Source: Micractinium sp. NFX-FRZ (Eukaryota > Chlorophyta > Trebouxiophyceae > Chlorellales > Chlorellaceae). Taken from it: a DNA stretch of 64,000 nt. Positions within the stretch are counted from its first letter, which is position 1. Each line of letters opens with the position of its first letter. The notes under the pieces were generated by a model. The model worked only from the letters and a program-made list of their open reading frames with translations. It ran no database searches and was not told the DNA's origin. Shown piece after piece: positions 36,624-47,891 of the stretch. The stretch covers positions 62,001-126,000 of the forward strand of contig JAPTJF010000093.1 in the NCBI GenBank assembly GCA_029339195.1, in the 5' to 3' direction. The position numbers and the translations under genes are program-made.

Positions 36624-39600
36624 TCAGGGGATCACCCCGCCAGTGACTGCCGCTGCCACAGCGGCAGCAGATGCCGCCACACCCGCCGCTGCCAGCGCGC
36701 GCGCCCACACGTTGCCCCCCTCTCCCTCCCGCTCTTCGGCTTCTCGCAGCGCCGCCTCTGCCGCCGCCTCCTGCTCCGCCCTGCTGCCCCCCGCCTCTTC
36801 AACTCGTGCTGCTGCCTCCACTGCCTCCCGCTGCGCCCCCGCTGCCTCCCCGCCAACCGCCTGCTGCTCTTTGAGACCTGCTGGCTGCTCTATTGCTGCT
36901 GCTGCTGCCGCTGGCGCGCCCGCCTCGTCAGCACGTTCCGCCTTCTCCTCCAGCCGCCGCTCCCCCTCCTGCTGCGCACGCTGCTGCACGTCTGCGTCCG
37001 CAGTACCCACAGCAGCTTCCTTGGCAGCTGCCACCTGGCCCACGTCCACACGCTCTGCATGCTCTGCTGCTGCCGCCTCCTTACCCAAGTCCATGCTCTC
37101 CATCCACGCCTGCGCATCCTGCTTGCCTGCATAACACCAGGGGGGTACGGAAGGGAGAAGCAAGTGAACGGAGGGCCAAGGCGGGGTGTACACATGTGCG
37201 TGTCATGAGCCATGGCGCACAGCTGGCGCTGACCAGCCGGTGTTGTGTTTAAGGAACAAACAACTCGTTTCCGTCCCAACAAACTCAAACTCATATTACT
37301 CAAACAATTGCAGCTGCAGCAGGAATGGCGGCCCCAGCCCTGCAGCTGCAACACAGCCCGTGCAGGTGTCACATTGCTCACACAAACACTCACCCTTGTC
37401 AATCAGCGCCACCACTGTGGCTTCGTCCGCCGGCTCAAAGGCCCACTGCACCATCTGGCGCAGGGTGTAGTCCCAGGGCGCAAAGGTGTCGGGGCTGATG
37501 CCAATCCTGCAAGCCAGACAACCAGGACGAATCCGTTAGAGGCAGGTGACCCATGGTTTAAGAGCCCAGTGGCCTGAGCAGAACATGAGGAAAAGAGTCG
37601 GCATGCCCCTCTCGAGCCCTGCCTGCCCTGCTTGCCCCCTGCCTGCCCTGCTTGCCCCCTGCCTGCCCAGCCTAGGTCAACCACCACCTGTCCATTGAGA
37701 CCCTTCCCTGCAACCCCATCCTGCCCTTCGCCCTTCTTGACCCCGCTGCTCCGCCCTGCGCTCCCCCACTTTCGGGCCCCCCAGCCCCGGGTGCCTCGCC
37801 TGCTACGCACATCCACAACACTGGAGGCTGCTGCGGGTAGGAAAAGGTAGGCTGCCTCATCGGCAGTGCCCCACTTCCGCAGCCTTGACCTGGCCTGCCC
37901 ACCTGCGCCTACTAACCCCATCCCCTTCTCTTGGCGTGATGCCCCGCCTGCACCCTACTGTCCCGCTCTCTGCCCTCCGATAGCAGCCCACCTGTACACT
38001 GGCGATAGCTGCTGTGAGGGGAAGCAGCAGACGCGGACGCCCACAGTGCCGGGGGGCAGCGGGACGAAGTTGGTCAAGCCGCCGTCGCAGTGCCGCGCGC
38101 CACGGAACTCTGCAGGGCAGGGCGTGTGAAGTGGGGTCATGGGCAGGGCAACAGGGGCTGCAGGGTGAAGGCGGTGCCAGGGGGAATGGGTAGGGGGACA
38201 GGGTTGAGAGGCTGTGCATGGGTTTTGATGGGTCGTGGGAATGGGAGGAGAAGGGTGGCAAGGGGGCGGGGGTGGAGCGAGGGCCGTTGCAGGCAGCAGT
38301 AGCAGAGAGCTCAGCCCGACTGGCTCGCACCCCATCCCAAACTGTGAGCACGCAGCATGCGGAAGGCAGCTGAGAACAGGGCTGAAGCTGGGGCGGGGGC
38401 AGGCGGGCTGCAGATGCTGCAGCCGTGCGCACCGGTGAAGGGCGAACCGTCCATCCAAAAGGGGATGTGGCAAGAGGTCATGAGCGCCTGTATCAAGTCC
38501 TCCCTGCTTTGGAACTCAGACACCAGCACTGGGCGGGCAATGGGGGTGATCTTGGTCACGGCGACCTGCGGGAGGGGCCGGCATGGGGAGGCAGTGGCAC
38601 AGGAGGGCGCAAGGAGAAGGAGTATGGTTGCGGGCTGGCCGTGCGATAGTGGGGCAGACCAGCAGAGGCAGCGTGGGCGGGCAGGCGACTCGGCGCTGCA
38701 AGACATTGGGTGGTACCGCAGGTGCTGCGCTGCGCAGCCGCTTTCACAGCAGCCACCACTGCGTGGCCTGTCGGCAGCATGGCATGACACATGCAAGCCA
38801 CGCCAGCCACTTAAACTGGCAAAACACCGCAGGCAGGGGAGGCCCTCACATACGCCTTGTCCCGGCACTTGAGGTGAGCGTCCTCCGGGAGGTTGCGCTG
38901 CAGAAAGGCATTCAGCACCGGCTGCAGGGCAGGGGAGGGCAAGAGGGGGCGACATGGGGAGCATGTGATGTGGGGGCGGGCGCCAGCTCCAGCAAGCAAA
39001 AGGGGAGGGGAGGAGGCACAAGTGGAGGCAGAGGTAGAGGTGAGCAGCGGCCCCATGCAGAGCGGGGCAGGCTCTCAAACCAGACGTGCTCACCCCAGCC
39101 GCCCGCGCGTGCCCCCATCCCTCAGGCTCTCACCCCCAGCCGCCTGCGCGTGCCCCCATCCCTCAGGTCTGCCATCAGCTTCATGTTGGTTTCCACCAGA
39201 TTGTCCAGCGGCATGCCACTCTTGAGGCAGGCTGCCAGGAGGGAGCCGGCGGAGGCGCCGCCCAGCTTGACCTGGTCTGCGGGGCAACGGGGCGATGGGG
39301 GGCGGGGGGCGGCGAGGCTACGGTGAGGTGCCTGCCCGCAAGGAGTGGCAGTGCAGGAGGTGCATTGCAGCGGCAGGGACAGAGCGTTGAGGGGCGGTGC
39401 ATTGAAGGCAAGCGCGTTGACGGGCCCGGAGCATTGAGGAGCAGTGCATTAGATGGCGAAGCATGGGAGGGCAGCAGGATGCGGGCATGGACGGAGGAGA
39501 AGCTGCAACAACCGCGAGCTGCCTGCTGGCAGCCAGGCTTGCGCCAGACCACCCACCACCACCCTGCGGCTGCCTCCTCTGTGCAGCCTGCACCTTCCCT

Positions 39601-40613
39601 TGGCAACCTCATGCACCCACAACAAAAGCGGTTGGAAAACGAAACAACGCATGCATAGGGGGACAAGCCTCCCTGCTGGCCACCTACCTGTCAGTATGCC
39701 GGCATCCATCAGTGCGCCCGCGCAGCCAATGTAGTAGGGGAACAGGCAGCCGCCTGCAATCATTGGAGGCAGGGCACCCACTGAGCTGCTGGCACCTGCC
39801 TGCTGTGTGTGCTGTGATTTCGGTGACTGGTGAGTGGGCAGGCACGGAGTGAAGCAGGCAGCGGATCACAGCTAGTTCCGATTGGCTGAACAAGGGGCTG
39901 GGGTGGAGGCAGGCTGAGTGCCGCCGAGCGCTGGCCAAAAAGGGCACGCACGCAGCAGGCAGGCGGGCCTTGGCGACAACACGGAATGTGTGGGGGGAAG
40001 AGGCTCACCTGCGGAGAAGCCAAAGCTGATGTTGCCCTCCTTCACGGCCTGCTCGGGGATGCGGGATGGAGCGGCGCTAGCTCAGACGGCGGAGGGGCGT
40101 GCAGCGCGCGCGCTGGAGGTGCAAGCGGGCAGGAGCAGCCCGTCGGCACAACGAAACGCGCATGTCAGAGGGCGCCAGCACAGCACAGACCTACGCGATG
40201 GCACTAGTGACCACAATATCATGCTGCCCATGGTGCCTGCTTGCTTGCCACCCTCCCGTGGAAACTGAAAAATAGTCGGCACGCGGTGCCAGCTCGGCAT
40301 AGCGCCACATGCTTGCAGGGGGATATGCTCACCACCCACCCACCTTCTGCACCTCCTCCTTGTGGCTGGCATCATCTACAATGAGGGTGCCTCCCAGGGA
40401 GCTGCCCCACTGCTTGAAGTTCAGCAATCGGGAGTTGGACAGCACGGACAGCGCGCGGCGGTGCTGGTCGGGCGTCAGGCGTGGGCCGCCGCCGCTGCCG
40501 CCGCTGCCGCTGCCACCGCTGCACACTACCGCCTGGCCCGCTGCTCGACGGGGTGCATGTCGGCTGGCAGAGCGCAGCGCTGTGCGCAGCGAGCTGCCCG
40601 GCGAACCCTGCAT
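36624..40613 (-). CDS. Patatin-like phospholipase (acyl hydrolase)
   Basis: Lipid acyl hydrolase with a Ser-Asp dyad. Exons: 40613-40344, 40048-40009, 39753-39688, 39276-39134, 38921-38850, 38565-38433, 38109-37992, 37506-37394 and 37126-36624; 485 aa. After about 75 variable residues (possible transit peptide) come EGNISFGFSAGGCLFPYYIG (oxyanion-loop Gly-Gly region) and VKLGGASAGSLLAACL, in which G-A-S-A-G is the GxSxG nucleophile elbow. RHCDGGLTNFVPLPPG follows, with the DGG motif carrying the catalytic Asp. Downstream are ITPIARPVLVSEF and TSCHIPFWMDG. The last exon adds about 165 residues of Ala/Glu/Gln-rich coiled coil and a weak hydrophobic tail (VWARALAAAGVAASAAAVAA), which may anchor it to a membrane. 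Substrate is unknown. Exon 4 has a duplicated donor 40 bases downstream. Confidence 0.92.
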
Positions 40614-41048
40614 AGTCGCCGGCTTCCGGCTGGGTCCGCAACCCAGCCTGCTGGGTTGCGAGAGGTGGTGATCGGATCCAGATCGCAAGGGAGCCAATGC
40701 CGTAAGTGGCAACGTGTGTGTCGCTGGGCGCAGGAGGGGAGCAAGGCTGCGCCTCGGCCTTGCCTTGGCAGTGCTAATCAGGCGGCTACTGGGAGGACAG
40801 CGGCGGTCGGAAACAATGCAGCGCCAGCCTGGGCGCGAGGAAGGTGCTTGGGCACCTCGGGGTGATGTGGCGGCCTTCTTGGCGTCGACGGTGGGTGACC
40901 GCCTGCCTGCCCTCCCGCAACGGCCTTGCCCCTCCCTCCTGTGCCTCTTGCACTTGTCGCGCAATACCTCCATGGCTGCTTGTGATGTCTGTCGTTCCTT
41001 ACATCAAGAGTCCATGTCAACACCAGTGTTGCCGCCATGTCATCCACA
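40614..41048. promoter_or_regulatory. Patatin gene promoter and 3' region of kinase gene A
   Basis: The 435 bases include TTACA at 40999-41003, UGUAA on the minus strand, about 46 bases past the stop of kinase gene A and a good candidate polyadenylation signal. The rest should hold the patatin promoter; no TATA box is obvious. Confidence 0.5.
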
Positions 41049-44000
41049 TCAGCTGCTCTCAGCCGTTTGCAGCCAGCACAGCGCATCCGCAGCACTGGGC
41101 CGAGACGCGGCCTCTAGGCTGGTGCAGCGCTGTATCAGCTCCAGCACCCCTGCCGAGCACTCTTCGGGCACCCGCGGCAGCCGCCAGCCCGTGCGCCTTG
41201 AGACCAGCTCTTGTGTGGTCAGCTCGATGAGCAGCAGCCCAAAACTGCACCCAAAGCGTGGACAGCAGCACCCAAAGCATGCAAAGCGTCACACAGCAGT
41301 GCAGCTGACGTGGCGTGCTCTCTCCCAGTGCACCTTGTGGGCAGCTTCCCTGCTGGCAACAGTGCGGTCCCGCCACACAGCATTCCAAGCAAAGCAACCC
41401 ATTCCCGCTCCGGTGCTTGCAACGCCAGGTCAGCACCCGCCCACCTGTACATGTCTGCCGCCAGCGTGCAGCGCTGCCCCATCAGCTGTTCGGGAGCTGC
41501 AATGCAGCCGTGCAAGGCGGGTCAAAAAGAGTGGCAAGCCAGGCCTGAGACACTGGTTTGTGCGCACGTGGGGGCGCAGAGGCACAGGCAGTCGAGCAGG
41601 CAGGCAGGCAGGCGAGCAGGCGGTGGACAGGTCGAAAGGGCATCAGTCAAGCGTGGACTCAGGCAGGAGCGCGGGCCGGCAGAGCCAGTCGCTAATTGCA
41701 AGTAAAGGGGAAGGCACGTGGCAGCCACCCGACTGCATCACCTGCCCAGGCGTAAGTGACGCAAGCTGCCTCGGACAGAACCAGCCCGGCCATAGCAGCA
41801 GCTGCCTCCAACGGAACCAGTGTCGGCAATAGCAGTGGCTGTCACTGCTCAGCTGCCTCTGACACGGGCAGCTTCAGCAAGGGCAGCAGGCCCCCCCACT
41901 TGCACATGACAGGTACAGCACCTACGCAGACTTGTACTGCGGAGCAGCCCCACCTGCGTAGTCCAAGGTGAGCCCTGCAGCGGAGCGCGCATGGCTGCCC
42001 ACGACTTGCGCCAGCCCCAGGTCTGCGACATACCCCCGCAGGTCGGCAGACAGCAGCACGTTGCTGCGGGGGGTGGCAGGGCGTGCAGCCCACGCAAGTG
42101 AGTCATTGGCAGGCAGGCAGGTAGGCAGGCAGGCAGGCAGGCGGACAAGTCGGCAGGCAGGCGGGCAGGCAGGTAGGCAGGCAGGCAGGCAGGCGGACAA
42201 GTCGGCAGGCAGGCAGGCGGGCAGGCGGGCAGGCAGGCAGGCAGGCAGGCAGGCGGACAAGTCGGCAGGCAGGCGGGCAGGCAGGCGGGCAACCACGAAG
42301 GCAGATGGCAGCAGCATGGTCAGGACAGCAGGGCTGCTATGCGTCCCAGTCCGCTCAGGGTGCAAACCCCTGCCACCTGTGCCCTCTTCACCTCGACTTC
42401 AAGTCTCCGTGCATGATGTTCACGTCGGTGTGCAGGAAATGGAGCGCCTCCGCCACGTCAAGCGCCACCTGGAGCCCCCTGCAGCACAAAGAGATGATTG
42501 GTGAGCCGCCACGTCTTCCTGGAGGTATCACAAGTGCGCGGGGGGCCCTGTTTCTGGCGTGCAGCAGTGCCCACGTGGCGAGGAAGCAGCAAGGCGCAGG
42601 TGCCGCAGGGCGGCAGCATGGAGCAGCAAGGCGTGGCGGCCAGGCGCACCCTGCCCGCCAGCGCAGCGCATCCCGCAGCTTCGGATCCTCGAGCGCCGAC
42701 TTGAGGCTGCCTCCGCGCATGAGCATGAACACAAACAGCATCAGGTTGCCCTGCAGCCAGCACAGCCAGCGTATGCAAGTGGGTGCCACGTTATGCGCGC
42801 AGGCAATGCAACTGGCGATGCACTGGCTCGGAGGGACGTACAGCAGGGCATGAATGACGTACAGCAGCGCATGCTGGCAGTACAGCGCGAGGACAGAGCA
42901 GTAAGGTACACACGGCAAGCCGCCCTGCATCACTGCACCCGCCCTTGCGCCCTGCCCACACCTTGGGTGCGACCCCAAGCAGCGGCACGATGCGGGCATG
43001 GGTGCACTTTTGCAGCAGCGCCACCTCGCGCCAGGCTGGCTGTGAGTCAATGCCAGGCTCCAGCTCAACCACCTGTAAGGGTGGGGCCGGCGGCAGGGGG
43101 AATGAAGACAGTTCTGTTCTTCTTTCCAGCAGGCGGCAGATAGGCAGGCATGAGTGCAGACGAGCAACCAGGCAGGCATATGGACAGGGAGGCGGACGAT
43201 CAAACGGGCAGGCAGGCAAGCAGGCAGGAGAGCAAACCAGCAGGCAGGCGGACATACGGAGGGCATGGTGGGCAGGCAGGCAGACCAACAAGCAGGCGAC
43301 GGGCAATCAAGGCAGGCAAGCAGGCGACGGGCAGGGAAGGCGGGCAGGCACCTTGACCGCCACGTCTACTGCTGAGTCACTGAGCCGCCCCAGGTATACC
43401 ACCGAGCTGCCTCCCTGCCCCAGCACCGTCATATTGCCGTCATCATCGCACACAAACTGCAGTACAAAAATGAAAGAAACACAAACGAAAGGAGGCTGAG
43501 TTGAGCACCAACATTTCCGCATGGCCATGCAATCACACACCACTTGAGCAGAGGGAGGTGAAGGAAAACAGAGCACTCACCATGAGATCCTGAAGTGACA
43601 GCTGAAGCGAGACGGTCACATCCGCGTACCGCCGCGCGATGCTGTGCTCGAGTGCATTTCCTGCTGAAGAGGCGCTGCCTTGATTCAGCTCTTGACCCGG
43701 CTGACCCTGCTGCCCCTGCTGCTGCCCCTGCTGCTGCTGCTGCTGCTGCTGATGCTCTAACGTACTGCCGCCAGACCTGAGCATGCCTGCTGTGCTGGGC
43801 CGCCTGGCACTGCCGCCCCATGCCCTGCCGCTACCCTCATGCATCAACACTTCGCCAGCGCTCCTCGCCGGCCCTACGCTGCCGCTGGTCGTTGGCTTGT
43901 TGCTGCTGCTGCTGCTGCTGCTGTTGATGTGGTGCATCAGAGCTTGGGTGAGTGCCTCTGGCGGCATGACCGCTGTGCTCAGGCGCCCACCAAGCTCAGC

Positions 44001-45828
44001 AGCCAGCAGGGCTGCCAGCCGTGCGCCCCTGCCACCTGCTGCCCGGCCCAGCGCACTGCCGTGGCGGCTGGGTGCAAGCAGCAGCACCTCCTCAGCGTGA
44101 CCGCCCTTGCCCCAGCGCTGGATGCTGCGCTGCGCCTGCCTTCTGCTCCTCAGCGCCCAGCCGATCGCCGCTGCTGCCAGGACAGGGGCCAGCACCAGCA
44201 CGGCAGCACTGCTGCCTCTCATGGGATGCTGCCTTGGGCCGCCACCCACGCCGCCGCCTTGGGCCGCCGGCTGCGCGCCTGGTTGGGAGCCAGGCTGTAA
44301 GGAAGTGGCCTGAGAAGCGCTGGCACTTGCCTCCAGCTGGTCTGCTGCGTATATGAGTTGTGTCAGCTGCTGAAAAACCTCGGTGCCCCTCCTGTCCTCA
44401 GATTCAAAGCAGTACGGCATGGTACTGTCCACTGCCGTACCGTGCACGTCGCTGCAAGGAGGGCATGGAACGGGGCGGCGCAATGGGAGGGGCAGTGACC
44501 AAGCAGCAGTGGGTTGGGCGGCGGCGGGGAGGGGCGGGTGGGCTAACGCTGGGAGTGCGCCCGCGGGCAGGAAAGCAGCCCGTGACGCCTTTGCCGAGCC
44601 ACCGCCCGCATGCCACAGCATGGCACTGCTGCACGCACTGTGGGCCGCAGGCAACACGCCGCCACCCAACTGGCCGGCACTGCAGCCAGAATGTGCAGAG
44701 GGCAGACAGCACACCATCACACCGCCCTCACAGGCATTACAGCCCCCCAGGCCCCAGAGAGCACAGCACACCGGCACAAGCAGCCCCGCTCACAGGTGCT
44801 CCAGAGAGATCGCATTAGAAGAGGAGCACCAGTACTGCGGGACGGTTCCCTCCACCCCGCTCCCCGCCAGGTCCAGCGTGCGCAGGCGGGGCCACAAGAG
44901 GAAGGTGGGCAGCGTGCCCGTCAGGCCGGCATTCCCTGCCAGGAGCAGGGACTCGAGGGCCGGCATGTCGCCCCGCCCCATCCAGGTGGGCGGGAATGCC
45001 GGGCCGGTGAGGTCGTTGGAGAGCAGGGACAAAGCCTCGAGCTGCACAGGCGTTGAGGGAGGGATGCCCAGTGGCGGGAGGCCAAGGGTGGGTGAGAGGG
45101 GCAGCAGGAGGGCCCCCGGCATGCAGCAGCTGTGCCAGCAACTGCACTACTGTAAGTGTGCAACAGTGGCGGGTCTCCACATGAGTCAAGGTTGCACAAG
45201 GCCCTCTTACGGACGAGTGGCTCCAAGGTTCAGGCAGGGTTCCCGTCAGCTTGCCCGCATTCAGCTGCAAGAAGGGGAGGGTAGGAGGATGAGGTCAGCT
45301 GAGCATGCTGCCCAGGCTTACGTGCTGCACGGCAGGCTGCCTGGTGTGCCATGCAGCGGTGGCATCTTCAGCATCAGCGTCGGCAGCATCTGACGCATGC
45401 TGCCAGCGGCCGCCTACCGACAGGCGCGTCAGCCGCGGGTGGCGGCGCAGGAGCTGAGCTGGCAGCGTGCCCATGAGCCCAGGCAGCGCCAGGCTCCTGC
45501 AGGGAGGGAGAGCAGGAGGCACATGGCTGAGCTGGCACAGCCCAGAGGGGCGGCTGGGAAGTTTGGCAGGCACGCAGGCGAGCGCTCAGAGGCAGGCAGG
45601 GGGGGAGAGCAGGAGGCACGCGAGGCAGCAGGCAGGCACCGCAGTGGAACTCACAGCTCAGAGAGGGATGGGAAGCCGCCGTCTTGCCAGGAGGAAGGCA
45701 GTGAACCGCTCACGCCCAGGCATGCCAGCGCAAGCGTTTCCAGTGCTGGGAACCCCGAGGCCCACTGCGCCGGCAGCTGCACATCTCTTGATGCTGCTGC
45801 GCTGCTGCCGCTGCTGTTGCTGCTGCCG

Positions 45829-45865
<37 letters not shown>

Positions 45866-47106
45866 GAATGCCGCTGGAACTCCTGCTGCTGCCATTGCTG
45901 CCTGCACATCTGTATAAGTGACCTTTTGTAAGCGGTGCATTGTACTTTGTTGCACCGCTGCCCAGCAGAAAGAGGCTCCGCAGCTGTCTAAAACCACGGC
46001 TCCATTCCGCTGGCAGCTGTGTGGCTGCAGCGGGGTAGACGGAGAGGGAGTGCAGCGCAGGCAGCACCTCGGGATGTGCCCCCCAGCTGGCGGGCACGCT
46101 GATTGGGGGTCCCTCCAGGTGAAGGGTCAACTCCCCCAGCCGGGGCAGCGCGCCTGGCTGGATGACCGGTAGAGGGCGGGCCTCTTCAGTCACTCCAGGT
46201 GCATGCACCCGCAGCCTGCAGCAGGAGGCCCAGGCAAGGAGGCAGTTTGGCGACCGGATGTGCAGTCCTTCCAGCCATGAGGCTGCATGCATGGGCGGCG
46301 CCGGCCATCAGCCAGGGGGCAAGGCAGCGAGCGCAAAGGCATTTGGAGTCTGTTTCCGAGGCACACAAGCAGGCGCTCCTCACGTCTCTAGGCGGGGGAA
46401 GGCCTGCGGGGCAAACCATTCGCCTGGCAGGCCTCGCGCCAGCGGTGCCTGTGGCACATAGAAACTGAGTGTATGAAGCCACTGCAGCTGGGACAGCTCG
46501 GGAGGCAGCACCAGCCCTGCTGAGCCTGCTGCACTGCTGCTGCCGTTGCTGCTGGTGGTGCCTGCGCCCACATCGTCAATCAGTCTGCAGGTGGCAATGA
46601 GGGAGGAGGCCCGTGAGTGGGCCAGGAGGTCGATTTCACCGCGGCATGCAGACCGTTAATGACGAGGCAAGTGGCCTCATGTGGTGGAGTGTTCCGTCCT
46701 GCCATCCACGCACATGCTTGTCACACGCCGCTGCTTGGTGCACTCGACTTGGGCCCAGGTGCAGGGGTGTACGGCATCGTCCGGGCGCCAGCCAACAGAG
46801 ATGTTGGCAGCAGCAAGCGCCCTTTGCAGGCTGCCCATAATGGCGGCCTCGGCATCTGCAGCGAAAGATCGAAGAGTCCATGCTGAGGGCCTGGAAATGT
46901 GAGGAGAGCGGCGGGCGGGCGCGGCATGCAAAGGGCCAGGCATGCGGTGGCAGCGGCCGCATGCAGGGCCAGCGCGAGTATGGCGCAAAACACTGTGCAA
47001 TTCCCGCTGCCCTACCTGCTGCCTCATCTCCTGCTGCGCATGAGGAGGAGTGTACGGCAGCAAGCACCACAAGTGCCACCGCTGTCCAGAGCGCCACGCG
47101 GGGCAT
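41049..47106 (-). CDS. Leucine-rich-repeat receptor-like kinase, copy A
   Basis: Exons: 47106-47016, 46855-46714, 46584-46384, 46215-45655, 45496-45322, 45264-45211, 45041-44794, 44451-43581, 43456-43352, 43072-42962, 42750-42650, 42478-42392, 42063-41954, 41496-41445 and 41244-41049; 1,034 aa. A signal peptide (WTAVALVVLAAVHSSSCA) precedes an LRRNT-like cap with HPCTWAQVEC. Plant-type repeats follow, for example LTGTLPEPW, LLLAGNAGLTGTLP and LDLAGSGVEGTVPQYW, with a poly-Ser insert. One membrane helix (VLVLAPVLAAAAIGWAL) and a Ser/Gln-rich linker lead to the kinase: LGQGGSSVVYLGRL, VDVAVK, WREVALLQ, IMHGDLKSSNVLLS and APEQLMG. DFG is replaced by DLG (VADLGLAQ), but the Asp is kept, so activity is possible. 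The ligand is unknown. It is a tandem paralogue of copy B with identical exon phases. Confidence 0.9.
41760..41845. repeat. Short tandem repeat in intron 13 of kinase gene A
   Basis: About 2.3 imperfect copies of a 37-base unit beginning AGCTGCCTC and containing GGAACCAG or AGAACCAG, then ATAGCAG. It lies just past the exon 13 donor and is non-coding. Confidence 0.6.
42108..42297. repeat. (GGCA)n minisatellite in intron 12 of kinase gene A
   Basis: A CAGG/GGCA tetranucleotide array is broken by GGACAAGTCGG at 42143, 42195 and 42252, giving higher-order units of 52-57 bases. The same intron of copy B holds a related array at 48714-48812. Confidence 0.9.
43136..43352. repeat. (GGCA)n array in intron 9 of kinase gene A
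   Basis: Irregular GGCAGGCAGGC and related repeats run across most of the intron between the VAVK exon and the next kinase exon. They produce open frames on both strands that are not genes. Confidence 0.85.
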
Positions 47107-47891
47107 AAGTAAATATATTAAGGGGGGAGCGCCGCCGGGACCGGCGGGCCGTCGTGGCGCCGCCGCAGATCCTACAGTGGCGCTGGCTACGGAGTAAGCG
47201 TCGCCTCAGCTGACATCGTTCTTCCCGTGTCTAGCACACGGAAGGGGAAGTAGCCTCTGAGAGGGAGCGGCTGTGGGAGTGCCTTTTCGGGCAGGACGGC
47301 GCCCGGGCGCAGCACTCTGACGAGATACGAGCAGGCTGCTATGCTATCCGCAAGCGTGAGCGGCGGATTATACCGCTCCAAGTGGAGGTGCAGGGAGAGA
47401 GGCCGCCTGCCTCACTCGAGCGAGCCGGACAGGCTGGTCCTGGCGAGGCGTGACACAATGCGGCAGTTGTAAGGCACTGGCGTGCGCAGGAAGCAAGCGT
47501 ACCGAGCTGCGATCAAGCGTACCGATGTCCAGCAAGGCGGCACTGCCAGCCTGGCGGCGGCCAGGTTAACTGCGGCGCCAGTCCCGTGCTGGCTCAATGG
47601 GCACAAACTCCAGGGAGGCAGCGGCACTTGCGGCCCCTGGATAGGCGGCTCTGCTGCTGTGCGTCATGAGCACAGGCAACAACTGATTGATGGAGAGCAG
47701 GTGGAAATGCTGGCCGCTTGACGCTGGCTGGCAGCGCTCTGCACGTTTCTGAATCGGTGGCGTGGCCTGGGGCAGCTTTGATTCTTGTTGTTCGGTCTCG
47801 GTCACAGAACGTCATTCGACACTGACACCACATCAGCGCCACGAACACAACAGGCGGGTTCATGGAAAAGGGAGGAGACGGAGCCGGCGTG
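47107..47891. promoter_or_regulatory. Spacer between kinase copies (promoter of A, 3' end of B)
   Basis: The 785 bases between tandem minus-strand genes hold no recognisable exon. An AT-rich AAATATATTAA sits at 47111-47121, only 5-15 bases upstream of the chosen ATG of copy A, too close for a usual TATA box. Confidence 0.45.

Noticed and set aside
42108..43352. CRISPR-like array of repeats
   Set aside because: The units are GGCA tetranucleotides without unique spacers, in introns of a nuclear gene.
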